Part shown: positions 16,707-24,685 of the stretch, piece by piece
Layout of the letters: each line of letters starts with the position of its first letter
Position numbering within the stretch: position 1 is the stretch's first letter
DNA from: Blautia sp.
Lineage (GTDB): Bacteria; Bacillota; Clostridia; Lachnospirales; Lachnospiraceae
DNA: 54,241 bases
Direction: 5' to 3'
Assembly: GCA_022770365.1 (NCBI GenBank)
Contig: JALEHU010000058.1
Location: 1-54,241, forward strand
Made by a program: the position numbers and the translations under genes
Notes under the pieces: generated by a model
Databases searched by the model: none
What the model was told of the DNA's origin: nothing
The model's input: the letters and a program-made list of their open reading frames with translations, nothing else

Positions 16707-18047
16707 TCACAACTCACCAAGTCTTACCCGGCTTCCGTCTTCAATTAAACGGTCTGTCTCAATGACTATCTGCTGATCACCTGAGAGAACACCATTTTCC
16801 AGTGCTGCCAGACTCTCATTTTTATCCTCCACTGTCACTTCTACTCTATGTACTACCTGTACATCTCCCAGGACAGAATTCTCTGTATCCAGAACAAATA
16901 CATATTCCCGTCCGCTTTCCCCATACAATGCACTTAACGGAACACATGATGCAAAGGGTCCTTCATCTTTACTGATGGTGAAATCCGCAGATTCTCCCAC
17001 AGACAATGTATTCTCCGGAATCAGAATCGTCAGGATTCTCCTGTCCGGATCCGTTTCATCCTCCCTTATGGATTCAATCTTCCCATTCTCAGTCTCTTTA
17101 CCGCTGCTTCCCCGGATCTGCGCAGCTGCACCAATCTCCGCATATTTAATATCGTCTTTTGAAACAGAAGCTGTCATCCGAAGCTCCCCTCCCAGTTCAT
17201 ATAGAATAACCGGGGCTTCTCCTGAAGTCAGACTTCCTGCTTCGGCAGTCATGGACTTGATCACTCCATCTGTCGGTGCTGTGATTTCCCCTCTCTGTTC
17301 CAGAAGAATCTGAAGTTCCTCAAGCTCCTCCTGTGTATCTTCTATCTGACGCTGTACATTCAACAGAGTTCCGTCGGTTGCTTTTGGAAGATTTGCGTCT
17401 TCCATACTCCTTAAAGCTTCACGCACAGCCTGATTTTTGCTCAGGATCGCCTGGTTCAGTGCTTCCTGTCTGGCACGTATCTCACTTTTCAGCGCCAGTT
17501 CTTCACTTCCGTTCTCTTCACCACTTGTAAACCCGAGAGAATCATAATACTCCGAAAGTCTCTGCTGCGCCTGATCCAGGGCAGTCTGTGCGTTATAAAT
17601 ATCTACATCTCCATTGCTGATTGCTGTATCATAATCTTCATTGGCATGTTTTTTCTCCAGATTTTTCTTTGTCTCATCTGCAGAAACCGCACTTTTCAAG
17701 TCATCTTCTTTCAGGTGCAGTTCTTCAAGCTCCCTTTCTTTTTCCTTTATACTGTCCATCAATGTCTGTTCAGACAGTTTCAAAATCGTCTCACCTTTTT
17801 TTACAGATTGACCGGTCTGAACCATTACCTGTTCCACACGCTGTCCTTCTTTTACAAAAACCGCCCGTTCTCTTGTACCTTCCACTTTTCCAGTCCCGCT
17901 GACACGATGGGTGATTACCTGATTCTGCATGGTTTTCACAGATACCTGCGCAGTATTCATGGAATCCGCCGCACGTGACAGCATCGTCAGCAGCACCATT
18001 GCTCCGAAAAAGAATCCCAGCCATTTCAATATCCTTTCGCGTTTCAT
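16707..18047 (-). CDS. HlyD/MacA-family membrane fusion (adaptor) protein
   Basis: A 446-residue protein with an N-terminal membrane helix (WLGFFFGAMVLLTMLSRA), a lipoyl-like half (VKEGQRVEQVMVQTGQSVKKGETIL), a long coiled-coil hairpin of about 170 residues (from LMDSIKEKERELEEL to EELEELQILLEQRG), the second lipoyl half (EITAPTDGVIKSMTAEAG) and beta-barrel and membrane-proximal domains. Start 18047 (MKRERILK) fits the AAAGGAGTAG site; upstream in-frame sequence overlaps malG-like coding DNA and is rejected. Gene spacing is 5 bp on one side and 14 bp on the other, so it is in one operon with importer-type permeases, which is an unusual partner. Confidence 0.85.
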   Translation of the reverse strand: MKRERILKWLGFFFGAMVLLTMLSRAADSMNTAQVSVKTMQNQVITHRVSGTGKVEGTRERAVFVKEGQRVEQVMVQTGQSVKKGETILKLSEQTLMDSIKEKERELEELHLKEDDLKSAVSADETKKNLEKKHANEDYDTAISNGDVDIYNAQTALDQAQQRLSEYYDSLGFTSGEENGSEELALKSEIRARQEALNQAILSKNQAVREALRSMEDANLPKATDGTLLNVQRQIEDTQEELEELQILLEQRGEITAPTDGVIKSMTAEAGSLTSGEAPVILYELGGELRMTASVSKDDIKYAEIGAAAQIRGSSGKETENGKIESIREDETDPDRRILTILIPENTLSVGESADFTISKDEGPFASCVPLSALYGESGREYVFVLDTENSVLGDVQVVHRVEVTVEDKNESLAALENGVLSGDQQIVIETDRLIEDGSRVRLGEL

Positions 18048-18052
18048 ATTCT

Positions 18053-18889
18053 CTACTCCTTTACTGCTGTGGAAATAATCCCCTGTTCCAGATAATCCTG
18101 TCCTGCCAGAAAAACCAATAGTGCAGGGCACAGCGCCACAACAGACGCTGCAAAAGCAATTCCTGCCTGTTCCATACCAACAGCAGGAAGAAAAAGGGAC
18201 AACGGCCACAATTCTTTTGATTTAAGAAAAGCCATCGGCTGCTCCAGAAGATTCCAGTATTCCAGAAAACCCAGCACAGTCGCGGAAATAATTCCCGGTG
18301 ACCCGAGAGGAAGCCCTATTTTCAGGAAAATCATAATTTCTCCGCCTCCGTCAAGCCTTGCAGATTCAATCAGTGCTTCCGGAATCCCGACAAAAAAACG
18401 ATACATGAGAAACACCGGAAATGTAGAAAATACCGCCGGGAGAATAATTCCTTCCAGTGTATCAATCTGTCCCCATCTGTCCAGCACCAGATAACTGCTC
18501 AGCATCATGACCTGAAAAGGCATCATCATCAGCGCAATATAAATCATAAAAAGCGTTTTGCGAAAGGGAAAATGAAATCTTGCAAATCCCCATGCTGCAG
18601 GGATTCCCACTATCATCTGCCCTGCAAGGACTCCTGCAGCGATTTTCACAGTATTCCACATCATGGCATAAAATCCAGGCGTGTCAATTAATAGTTCCAC
18701 ATACGATTTTAAAGTCGGATACTGAGGAAAGCATTTCCAGGAAGCATATCCGCTCCCGCCTTCCATAACCGGCAGCAGCAGTTCTTTCAGCTCTGTACTT
18801 CCCATCAGGGAACCTGTGATCATAAAAAATACCGGAAAAACACAGAGAAATGCCAAAAGCCATAAGAATACTGACATGATTTTTTTCAA
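18053..18889 (-). CDS. Carbohydrate-type ABC importer permease (MalG/UgpE-like)
   Basis: A 278-residue inner membrane protein with six hydrophobic segments. The cytoplasmic EAA loop that docks the ATPase reads EALIESARLDGGGEIMIFLK, followed by IGLPLGSPG. The start is TTG 18889, chosen because GGAGG (18898-18902), overlapping the stop of the upstream permease gene, lies eight bases before it. In Firmicutes such permeases often share a distant MsmX-type ATPase; none is encoded nearby. Together with the MalF-like protein it should form the translocation pore used by a solute-binding lipoprotein, most likely the one at 20638-22998. Confidence 0.88.
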   Translation of the reverse strand: MKKIMSVFLWLLAFLCVFPVFFMITGSLMGSTELKELLLPVMEGGSGYASWKCFPQYPTLKSYVELLIDTPGFYAMMWNTVKIAAGVLAGQMIVGIPAAWGFARFHFPFRKTLFMIYIALMMMPFQVMMLSSYLVLDRWGQIDTLEGIILPAVFSTFPVFLMYRFFVGIPEALIESARLDGGGEIMIFLKIGLPLGSPGIISATVLGFLEYWNLLEQPMAFLKSKELWPLSLFLPAVGMEQAGIAFAASVVALCPALLVFLAGQDYLEQGIISTAVKE

Positions 18890-18892
18890 GGT

Positions 18893-19738
18893 TTATTCCT
18901 CCTTCGTCCATGTATATCCCAGTACTGCAATCAATAGCATAATCACGATACCGGTCACCACCGCAGCAGCAGCCATTTTATCCAGTGCCAGATCACGATA
19001 CCAGTTATTAAACAGATGCTGCAGCAGATACATTTCTTTCTGGGGATAATCACCTGCCACAAGATATGCCTCACGGTATACTCTGAATCCATTCAGTATG
19101 GATAGAACAACGATCGTAAATAAAGACCCCATCAGATTCGGCAGTGTGATTTTCCAGAAACACATCCATTCCCCTGCTCCGTCCACTTTCGCCGCATCAT
19201 ACAGGGACAGTGGAATTCCCGCAATCCCCGCAGTCCACAGAATTACATCATAGCCCAGATTTCTCCATAGGTAGCTGATCACCAGAACACCAAAGGAAGC
19301 GCCGGTATTCATCCAGTCGATTTCCCGCACAGAAAGCAGAGAAAGAAAATGATTCAGCAGTCCCCGGCTGTGAAATAATACTTTCCACAACACTACAACA
19401 GAAGCTACCGGAATCGCCATTGGCAGAAGAAAAAGACTTTTTTTCAGTTGAAGATGACTTTTTTCTCTGGTAAGGAAAATGGCGGTCATAAGCGACAGCA
19501 GAATCAGAAAAGGAATGCAGACAGCAAAAAAGCGAAGTGTATTTTCTACGGCCAGCTGAAATGCCTGATTTTCAAAAATTGTCCTGTAATTTCTCATGCC
19601 TGTAAATTCTCCGCTAACCGCACCGAAAAAAGAACGGCGGATCACATCCAGATATGGAACCACCCAGAATATACACACCCCCACAAAACTTGGAAGGATG
19701 AACATCAGCCCTTTTACAGCTTCTCTGCGCTTTCTCAT
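18893..19738 (-). CDS. Carbohydrate-type ABC importer permease (MalF/UgpA-like)
   Basis: A 281-residue protein with six predicted helices, beginning with GLMFILPSFVGVCIFWVVPY as in UgpA/LacF-type subunits. The EAA loop reads PLSLYDAAKVDGAGEWMCFW followed by KITLPNLMGS. The start 19738 (MRKRREA) is taken because GGAGG lies five bases before it, inside the longer frame. First gene of the operon with the MalG-like permease, the adaptor and the MacB-like protein, under a promoter that carries the two-half-site operator at 19791-19808. Confidence 0.88.
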   Translation of the reverse strand: MRKRREAVKGLMFILPSFVGVCIFWVVPYLDVIRRSFFGAVSGEFTGMRNYRTIFENQAFQLAVENTLRFFAVCIPFLILLSLMTAIFLTREKSHLQLKKSLFLLPMAIPVASVVVLWKVLFHSRGLLNHFLSLLSVREIDWMNTGASFGVLVISYLWRNLGYDVILWTAGIAGIPLSLYDAAKVDGAGEWMCFWKITLPNLMGSLFTIVVLSILNGFRVYREAYLVAGDYPQKEMYLLQHLFNNWYRDLALDKMAAAAVVTGIVIMLLIAVLGYTWTKEE

Positions 19739-19775
19739 AATTTCCTCCATGAATTTCTGTTTCCTGATACAATGA

Positions 19776-19808
19776 AAAATAGCATAGAAATCTCTAAAAT
19801 CTCTCTAA
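19776..19808 (-). promoter_or_regulatory. Permease operon promoter with two-half-site operator
   Basis: On the minus strand TTAGAGA, 4 bp, TTAGAGA (plus-strand 19802-19808 and 19791-19797; half-sites start 11 bp apart, as for OmpR-type regulators), then 9 bp ending ATGC, then a -10 TATTTT (19781-19776) with the extended TG. The same layout occurs at three other promoters of this locus. Confidence 0.75.
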
Positions 19809-19840
19809 GCTTTGAATACGCCTCTATACTTTCCAGTATC

Positions 19841-19873
19841 TTAGAGGAATTTTAGATGTAGTTACCGTATCAT
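19841..19873 (+). promoter_or_regulatory. Response regulator promoter with the same operator layout
   Basis: TTAGAGG (19841-19847), 4 bp, TTAGATG (19852-19858), 9 bp, TATCAT (19868-19873). The half-sites are weaker matches than at the permease promoter but the spacing is identical. It faces the permease promoter, 33 bp away. An overlapping TATAAT lies at 19874-19879. Confidence 0.6.
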
Positions 19874-19969
19874 TATAATGATGGGGGATCATAAAATATT
19901 TTTCCCCTGGTATCATGATTATGATAAAATGAATTTTGTAAAACAGATAAAAGAAAGGGGATAATTTAC

Positions 19970-20635
19970 TTGAAGATTCTGCTGATTGAAGATGATATGG
20001 AATTATGTGATACACTAAAATACCGTTTGGAAAAAGAAGATTTTACCGTTGATGTCTGCCATGACGGGGAAGAAGGACTTTATTTTATGAAGGAAAGCCT
20101 CTATGATCTTATCATTCTTGACCGCATGCTGCCGTCTATGAACGGTGTTGCTGTACTGAAGGATGCAAGAAAGAGCCACGTATCCAGTCCGGTAATTTTT
20201 CTTACTGCGCTTGGTGAGCTGCAGGATAAAATAACCGGACTTGAATGCGGGGCTGATGATTATATGGTGAAACCCTTTGCATTTGAAGAATTGCTTGCAC
20301 GAATCCGTGCTCTCATGCGCCGTCCCGGCAAATGGGATGACTCTTCACTTCTGCATTTTGAAGATATCTCCTATGACCCGGAAAGCAAACGGCTTTTTAC
20401 GGGAAAGCAGGAATGTACTCTGTCCAGACGCGAAGGAGATCTTCTGGAGATTTTTCTCAGAAATTCCGGGCAGACTCTCACCAGATCTGTTTTGCTTGCC
20501 CGTGTATGGGGACCGGACAGCGATGTGGAAGAAGGGAACCTGGATAACTATATCCATTTTCTGCGCAGAAGATTAAAAACCGTCGGAAGCACTCTGACCA
20601 TAAAAACCATACGCGGAATCGGCTATCAGATCTGA
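19970..20635 (+). CDS. OmpR-family response regulator
   Basis: A 221-residue two-domain regulator. The receiver domain has the acidic pocket Asp8/Asp9, the phosphorylated Asp51 in LIILDRMLPS, Thr79 and Lys101. The C-terminal winged helix (about 125-221) ends with the recognition helix region NYIHFLRRRLKT and the wing IKTIRGIGYQI. The start is TTG 19970 with AAAGGGG upstream. It should bind the paired TTAGAGA half-sites found at four promoters nearby. Its kinase is encoded 2.6 kb downstream on the same strand, with an inverted lipoprotein gene in between whose stop is only 2 bp from this one. Confidence 0.95.
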   Translation: MKILLIEDDMELCDTLKYRLEKEDFTVDVCHDGEEGLYFMKESLYDLIILDRMLPSMNGVAVLKDARKSHVSSPVIFLTALGELQDKITGLECGADDYMVKPFAFEELLARIRALMRRPGKWDDSSLLHFEDISYDPESKRLFTGKQECTLSRREGDLLEIFLRNSGQTLTRSVLLARVWGPDSDVEEGNLDNYIHFLRRRLKTVGSTLTIKTIRGIGYQI

Positions 20636-20637
20636 AC

Positions 20638-22998
20638 TTATTCTGACAGATACAGATTTACTTCCTGCAGTATCGCATTCACTGCTTCCTCCAGGGAAAT
20701 TTCCCCTTTTATGTATCTGGCACCGGAATCTGTAACCGCAGTCAGGATAAACTCATTTACAGAAGATGGCTTGTCAAGTGTTTTTCCCAGTTCCTGGATC
20801 CTGCTGATCACTTCTCTGGACGGCTGGCAGACCTGACCTTCCAACATCTCGCCGGTCGCCTGATTGGAAGATGCCCATGTCCATAATACACTGCCCTCCT
20901 CCTCTTTCATCCAGTAGTCCATATTTTCATAAACGGCTTCATTGACCGGAAGCCCTTTTTCTGTGCCTATGACCTGTCCTTCCACACTGAACAGAAATTC
21001 TACAAATTTCTCTGCAGCCTCTTTCTGGTTTGCTTTTGAACAAATGCCGATTGTCTGCAATGGCAGAAAACGGTTTTCCACCTGTCCGTTCCATATTTTA
21101 TCTGTCAGTAAATCACTTTCTTTTTCAACAGAATCTATCATCGCCAGATCGGATGGTGAATATAATCCTCCCATTGCCAGCAGCTGAGCTTTATCCAGGA
21201 TTTCTCTGCAGCTTACACTGATTCCCAGCTGCGTTACTATCAGATCGTTAATATAATCGTTCTGATCGCCCGTGTTCCGGGATTCCATGATCTCTTCACT
21301 TGTAAGATAAATACGCCTGATTTCTGACAGATACCCGGATACTGCATTTTCATCCAGTGTCCCGTCCTCTTTCATCCATGCATCCGCACACACATCCGCC
21401 ATTTTTCTCAGAAGAATTTCCGGCGCAAAAACCATATAAGTAGGTAATGAATATGGATTATATTCTGTCTGATGTTCCTCGATCACATCCGCTAGAGTAG
21501 AAAGATCCGTAATTTTTTCGATGTCTTCTTTCCAGCCCATGATCATGGGGATTGCAAATTTCAGCGGCATGTAATATATTGTGCCATCATCATCGATATA
21601 GGGATCCATAATATTTTTCAGGATTCCATCTGATTCATTGATTTTTCCGATAATGCCGCTGATATCCTCCAGCATTCCTTTTTCAACATAAATATCAGCA
21701 GGTACTCCATCAAGAATCAGAATGTCCGGTCCTTTTCCTGCCATGATCTCCGTATTCAGTGTCTTCAGTGCGTCCGTGGAGGTTACTGCATCTTCTCCTG
21801 TCATTCCTGTCTCCAGTTCAAGGTAAATGTCCGGATATTTTTTCTGGAAAAGAGCGACAGCCTGGCGCATAAAACTGTTTTCTGTAAGAGAGTAAACTTT
21901 CAGTTCCGTATCAGGAACAGTCGGTGTATCTTTTGAGTATTCATAACGTAAAACCTTATCTGTACCATCACTATCATTTTTCACAGCCAGATAGAATCTT
22001 CCCTTATCATCCTGTTCCATATCCACCAGTCCTGTATCAGGGGAACTGATGGAATTCAGGCTTCCATCAATGATCTGTTCCACAACACTCCCGCCGAGCG
22101 CATAACGGTACATTCCATCACTGTCCACATAAAACAGACTGTCTTCCTCATCCCCCTGAAGAAACAGAACCGGAAAGACGCTGGTACTGGTAATTATCAG
22201 ATTCTCTTCGTCTGACATGATCTGCCTGCTCAAAGTTTCCGCGCCTTCCACGGGTTTTCCGGTGTCGACATCATAATAGTGAATACTATCGTCAAGGACG
22301 GCAGCAATGATGTGATCCGCAATGCCGAAATAATTCACAAAATTTCCTTCCTCATAAACCCGTATAACACGCTCATCTTCCGGATCAATCTCGGCAATTC
22401 CATTACCGGGAGTGTTAAGCAGAATTGTCCCGTTCTCTGTAAATTCACTGTTCGTAATATAAGCCTGTCCGCATACACTGTCCAGTTGTATTTCTCTTGC
22501 TTTTCCCTTTGCGTCGATATAATAGTAATGCAGTTTGCAGTCATTCGGATTTTCTTCGGAATACTCTGTTACCATCACAAAAATACTTCCGTCATAAGAT
22601 AACTGTGGAAATGAAACGGAAAACTGATCCGTATCCAGTTTTAACAGGTCTGTCAGGGAAACTGCTTCTCCCCAGGTGTCTCCTTCATCATGAGAATCCG
22701 CATACATTGGTTCGTAATCAGAATCCAGATAGCAGAGCCGCAAGGTTCCATCATCAAGAAATTTAAGAGCACTTACCATGCTGAAATTATCCGGCAGATT
22801 CAGATCCGATTCCAGATACCGTCCCATTCCTTTCTCCGTATCTTCATTTTGTGTATTTGCCGTCTCTGTTTCTTCTTCATAACTGTCACACGTATTTTTC
22901 TTCTCACCACAGGCTGTCACCAAGAAACTGCTGCCCGCAGCCAGGGTTAAAGCCGCTGTCAGAGCAATTCTTTTTTTCCATTTTCCATATAAGTTCAT
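20638..22998 (-). CDS. Lipoprotein joining a beta-propeller-like region to an extracellular solute-binding domain
   Basis: A 786-residue lipoprotein. The signal peptide ends at the lipobox VTAC with Cys30. Residues about 60-360 are rich in beta strands and carry one clear Asp-box, SHDEGDTW (102-109), as in sialidase-type propellers, plus repeated strand patterns such as SLFYVDSDGMYRYALGG. From about residue 364 (TELKVYSLTENSFMRQAVAL) a family-1 type solute-binding domain begins, with FQKKYPDIYLELE, an AGKGPDILILDG segment, and a GLPVNEAVY region near the end. It is likely the binding subunit of the MalFG-like permeases, and might also present a signal to the adjacent kinase. The double architecture is uncommon. 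Confidence 0.85.
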   Translation of the reverse strand: MNLYGKWKKRIALTAALTLAAGSSFLVTACGEKKNTCDSYEEETETANTQNEDTEKGMGRYLESDLNLPDNFSMVSALKFLDDGTLRLCYLDSDYEPMYADSHDEGDTWGEAVSLTDLLKLDTDQFSVSFPQLSYDGSIFVMVTEYSEENPNDCKLHYYYIDAKGKAREIQLDSVCGQAYITNSEFTENGTILLNTPGNGIAEIDPEDERVIRVYEEGNFVNYFGIADHIIAAVLDDSIHYYDVDTGKPVEGAETLSRQIMSDEENLIITSTSVFPVLFLQGDEEDSLFYVDSDGMYRYALGGSVVEQIIDGSLNSISSPDTGLVDMEQDDKGRFYLAVKNDSDGTDKVLRYEYSKDTPTVPDTELKVYSLTENSFMRQAVALFQKKYPDIYLELETGMTGEDAVTSTDALKTLNTEIMAGKGPDILILDGVPADIYVEKGMLEDISGIIGKINESDGILKNIMDPYIDDDGTIYYMPLKFAIPMIMGWKEDIEKITDLSTLADVIEEHQTEYNPYSLPTYMVFAPEILLRKMADVCADAWMKEDGTLDENAVSGYLSEIRRIYLTSEEIMESRNTGDQNDYINDLIVTQLGISVSCREILDKAQLLAMGGLYSPSDLAMIDSVEKESDLLTDKIWNGQVENRFLPLQTIGICSKANQKEAAEKFVEFLFSVEGQVIGTEKGLPVNEAVYENMDYWMKEEEGSVLWTWASSNQATGEMLEGQVCQPSREVISRIQELGKTLDKPSSVNEFILTAVTDSGARYIKGEISLEEAVNAILQEVNLYLSE

Positions 22999-23027
22999 TG
23001 AACAACCTCCATTTTTATTTTTTCAGC

Positions 23028-23081
23028 GGTTCGGCATTTTCACTGATAGACAAACAGTTCTGCTGTATTTCCTGCCGAACC
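23028..23081 (-). promoter_or_regulatory. Inverted repeat in the leader of the solute-binding lipoprotein gene
   Basis: GGTTCGGCA (23028-23036) and TGCCGAACC (23073-23081) can pair over 9 bp around a 36-nt loop in the transcript, between promoter and start codon. A regulatory or stabilising role is possible. Confidence 0.4.
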
Positions 23082-23097
23082 ATTCCTGATTTTCTTT

Positions 23098-23130
23098 ATG
23101 GTAACATCCTTGTCTCTAAAATTTCTCTAA
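23098..23130 (-). promoter_or_regulatory. Solute-binding lipoprotein promoter with two-half-site operator
   Basis: On the minus strand TTAGAGA, 4 bp, TTAGAGA (plus-strand 23124-23130 and 23113-23119), then 9 bp ending ATGT, then TACCAT (23103-23098). Half-site sequence, 11-bp period, 9-bp gap and extended TG match the permease promoter exactly. Confidence 0.75.
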
Positions 23131-23133
23131 CTC

Positions 23134-23166
23134 TTAGAGCTGTTTTACAGAATCCTGTGTTATGAT
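23134..23166 (+). promoter_or_regulatory. Histidine kinase promoter with the same operator layout
   Basis: TTAGAGC (23134-23140), 4 bp, TTACAGA (23145-23151), 9 bp ending GTGT, TATGAT (23161-23166). Divergent from the lipoprotein promoter, whose operator begins 3 bp away. Confidence 0.65.
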
Positions 23167-23177
23167 AAAGTATCAGA

Positions 23178-23201
23178 GGGGGCAAAATACCGTTTGCCCC
23201 C
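23178..23201 (+). promoter_or_regulatory. GC-rich hairpin in the kinase leader
   Basis: GGGGGCAAA (23178-23186) pairs with TTTGCCCCC (23193-23201), loop of 6 nt, directly after the expected transcription start. It has no U-run, so it is more likely a stabiliser of the 5' end than a terminator. Confidence 0.45.
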
Positions 23202-23247
23202 ATCATCATAACATCTGATTATTAGCAAACAGCAAAAGGAGAAAGAG

Positions 23248-24525
23248 ATGTTCCAAAAATTGCACAGACAAATGACCGTTTTTTCCACATTGATCACAGG
23301 TTCCATTCTCATTGCCATGACCCTTTCCTGTCTCTTCATTGCAGAATCCGGCACAAAAGAAAATAGTTTTGTCACCTTCCATAATAATTTCAGTTCCTGT
23401 CTCACTTATCTCGGCGGAGAAACAGTTCTTTCTCACCAGTGGATCCTTCAGGTAAGCAAAACCTATGGAATTGAAATGGAAGTAAAAGATAATGGAAATC
23501 CCCTGTTTTTCGATAAACTGAATCCAAGTCCCCGGCTTCAGGAAATGTTTCAAAAAGCTGCCGAAATTTCCAGAAATACGTATGCTCTGGATCTGGACAA
23601 CCTGAAAAGTGTTTCCGTCCTGACCAAAAGCACTGTATTTAAAATGGACAAATTCTACGCAGGCACCGCACTGGTTCCCCGGGAGGAAGGCGTCCTGAGT
23701 GTGATCATTCTTTATCCTCTGGAAGTTCTGAATCGTCAGCTTATGGAACAAAGGCTTGATTTTGGCTGTGCTGTACTCATTGCTGTTCTTGCCCTGGCAG
23801 TCTTCTCCTGGTTCTTTACCCGGAAAATGATTCTTCCGCTGGAAAAAGGACGTAAAGAACAGACCGAGTTTATCGCCGCTGCTTCTCACGAGCTCCGTTC
23901 TCCTCTTGCAGTCATCCAGTCCAGCATCTCTGCCATGGAAAAAGCCGCACCGGATGAAACTGCTCATTTTACTGAAATCATAAAAAAAGAAAGCAGCCGT
24001 ATGACGAGACTCATTAATGACATGCTGTGTCTTGCCAATGCAGACAATCACACCTGGAACCTCAGAAGTGCCCCATGTGAACTGGATACTCTCCTTCTGG
24101 AAACCTATGAAAAATATGAACCTCTTGCATATCAGAAATGCCTTCATCTTGACATTTCACTGCCGGATGAACCGGTTTCTCCCTGCATCTGCGATGCTGC
24201 AAGAATCACCCAGGTACTTGGCATTCTTCTGGACAATGCGATGAGCTACGTTCCTGATCAGGGTAAAATCTCACTTTCTCTTGGGCAGGATGACCATTCT
24301 TTTATACTTACTGTAAAAGACAATGGTCCCGGGATTCCGGATGATTCCAAAGAAGCTGTTTTTCGCAGATTTTACCGTGGGGATTCTTCCCGGAATGATA
24401 AACAGCATTTCGGACTTGGACTTTGCATCGCCCGGGAGATCGTACTGCTCCACAGAGGCACTGTCTGTATTGAAGATGCTCCGGGAGGCGGTACCGTGTT
24501 TACCGTCCGACTTCCCAGAACATGA
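23248..24525 (+). CDS. Sensor histidine kinase
   Basis: A 425-residue membrane kinase. Two helices (about 10-32 and 174-191) enclose an extracytoplasmic sensor of about 140 residues. The H-box ASHELRSPLAVIQSS has the phosphorylated His214; the N-box is LGILLDNAM, and the ATP lid motifs are VKDNGPGIPDD, FRRFYRGDSS and GLGLCIAREI. No HAMP domain is evident. AAAGGAG lies 6 bp before ATG 23248. It should phosphorylate the response regulator at 19970. Its promoter carries the same operator as its partner genes, so it is probably under feedback control. Confidence 0.93.
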   Translation: MFQKLHRQMTVFSTLITGSILIAMTLSCLFIAESGTKENSFVTFHNNFSSCLTYLGGETVLSHQWILQVSKTYGIEMEVKDNGNPLFFDKLNPSPRLQEMFQKAAEISRNTYALDLDNLKSVSVLTKSTVFKMDKFYAGTALVPREEGVLSVIILYPLEVLNRQLMEQRLDFGCAVLIAVLALAVFSWFFTRKMILPLEKGRKEQTEFIAAASHELRSPLAVIQSSISAMEKAAPDETAHFTEIIKKESSRMTRLINDMLCLANADNHTWNLRSAPCELDTLLLETYEKYEPLAYQKCLHLDISLPDEPVSPCICDAARITQVLGILLDNAMSYVPDQGKISLSLGQDDHSFILTVKDNGPGIPDDSKEAVFRRFYRGDSSRNDKQHFGLGLCIAREIVLLHRGTVCIEDAPGGGTVFTVRLPRT

Positions 24526-24550
24526 CACTAGATACATCCCGAAACGGAAA

Positions 24551-24586
24551 AAGAGGATTCTGCTTGCTTCCCGGCAAAATCCTCTT
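24551..24586. terminator. Bidirectional terminator between the kinase gene and the MacB-like operon
   Basis: AAGAGGATT (24551-24559) pairs with AATCCTCTT (24578-24586), with further pairing TGC/GCA inside. A-rich and T-rich flanks on both sides suit the convergent genes. Confidence 0.7.
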
Positions 24587-24685
24587 AAAATCTCAATAAT
24601 ATTCTCTGATATCCTTCTGTCTCCGAAAGTGCTAATCCTGACAGAAACCCGTCTATCTCCAAAATATCTGCTCTGATTATCTGTC

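Noticed and set aside
16707-18209. Longer start for the HlyD-like adaptor at 18209
   Set aside because: The added 54 residues overlap the permease gene, are Cys-rich and not signal-like; MKRERILK at 18047 has a proper ribosome binding site.
23206-24147. 313-codon open frame on the minus strand
   Set aside because: It lies opposite the histidine kinase gene, whose H-box and ATP-binding motifs are clear; the reverse frame has no recognisable features.
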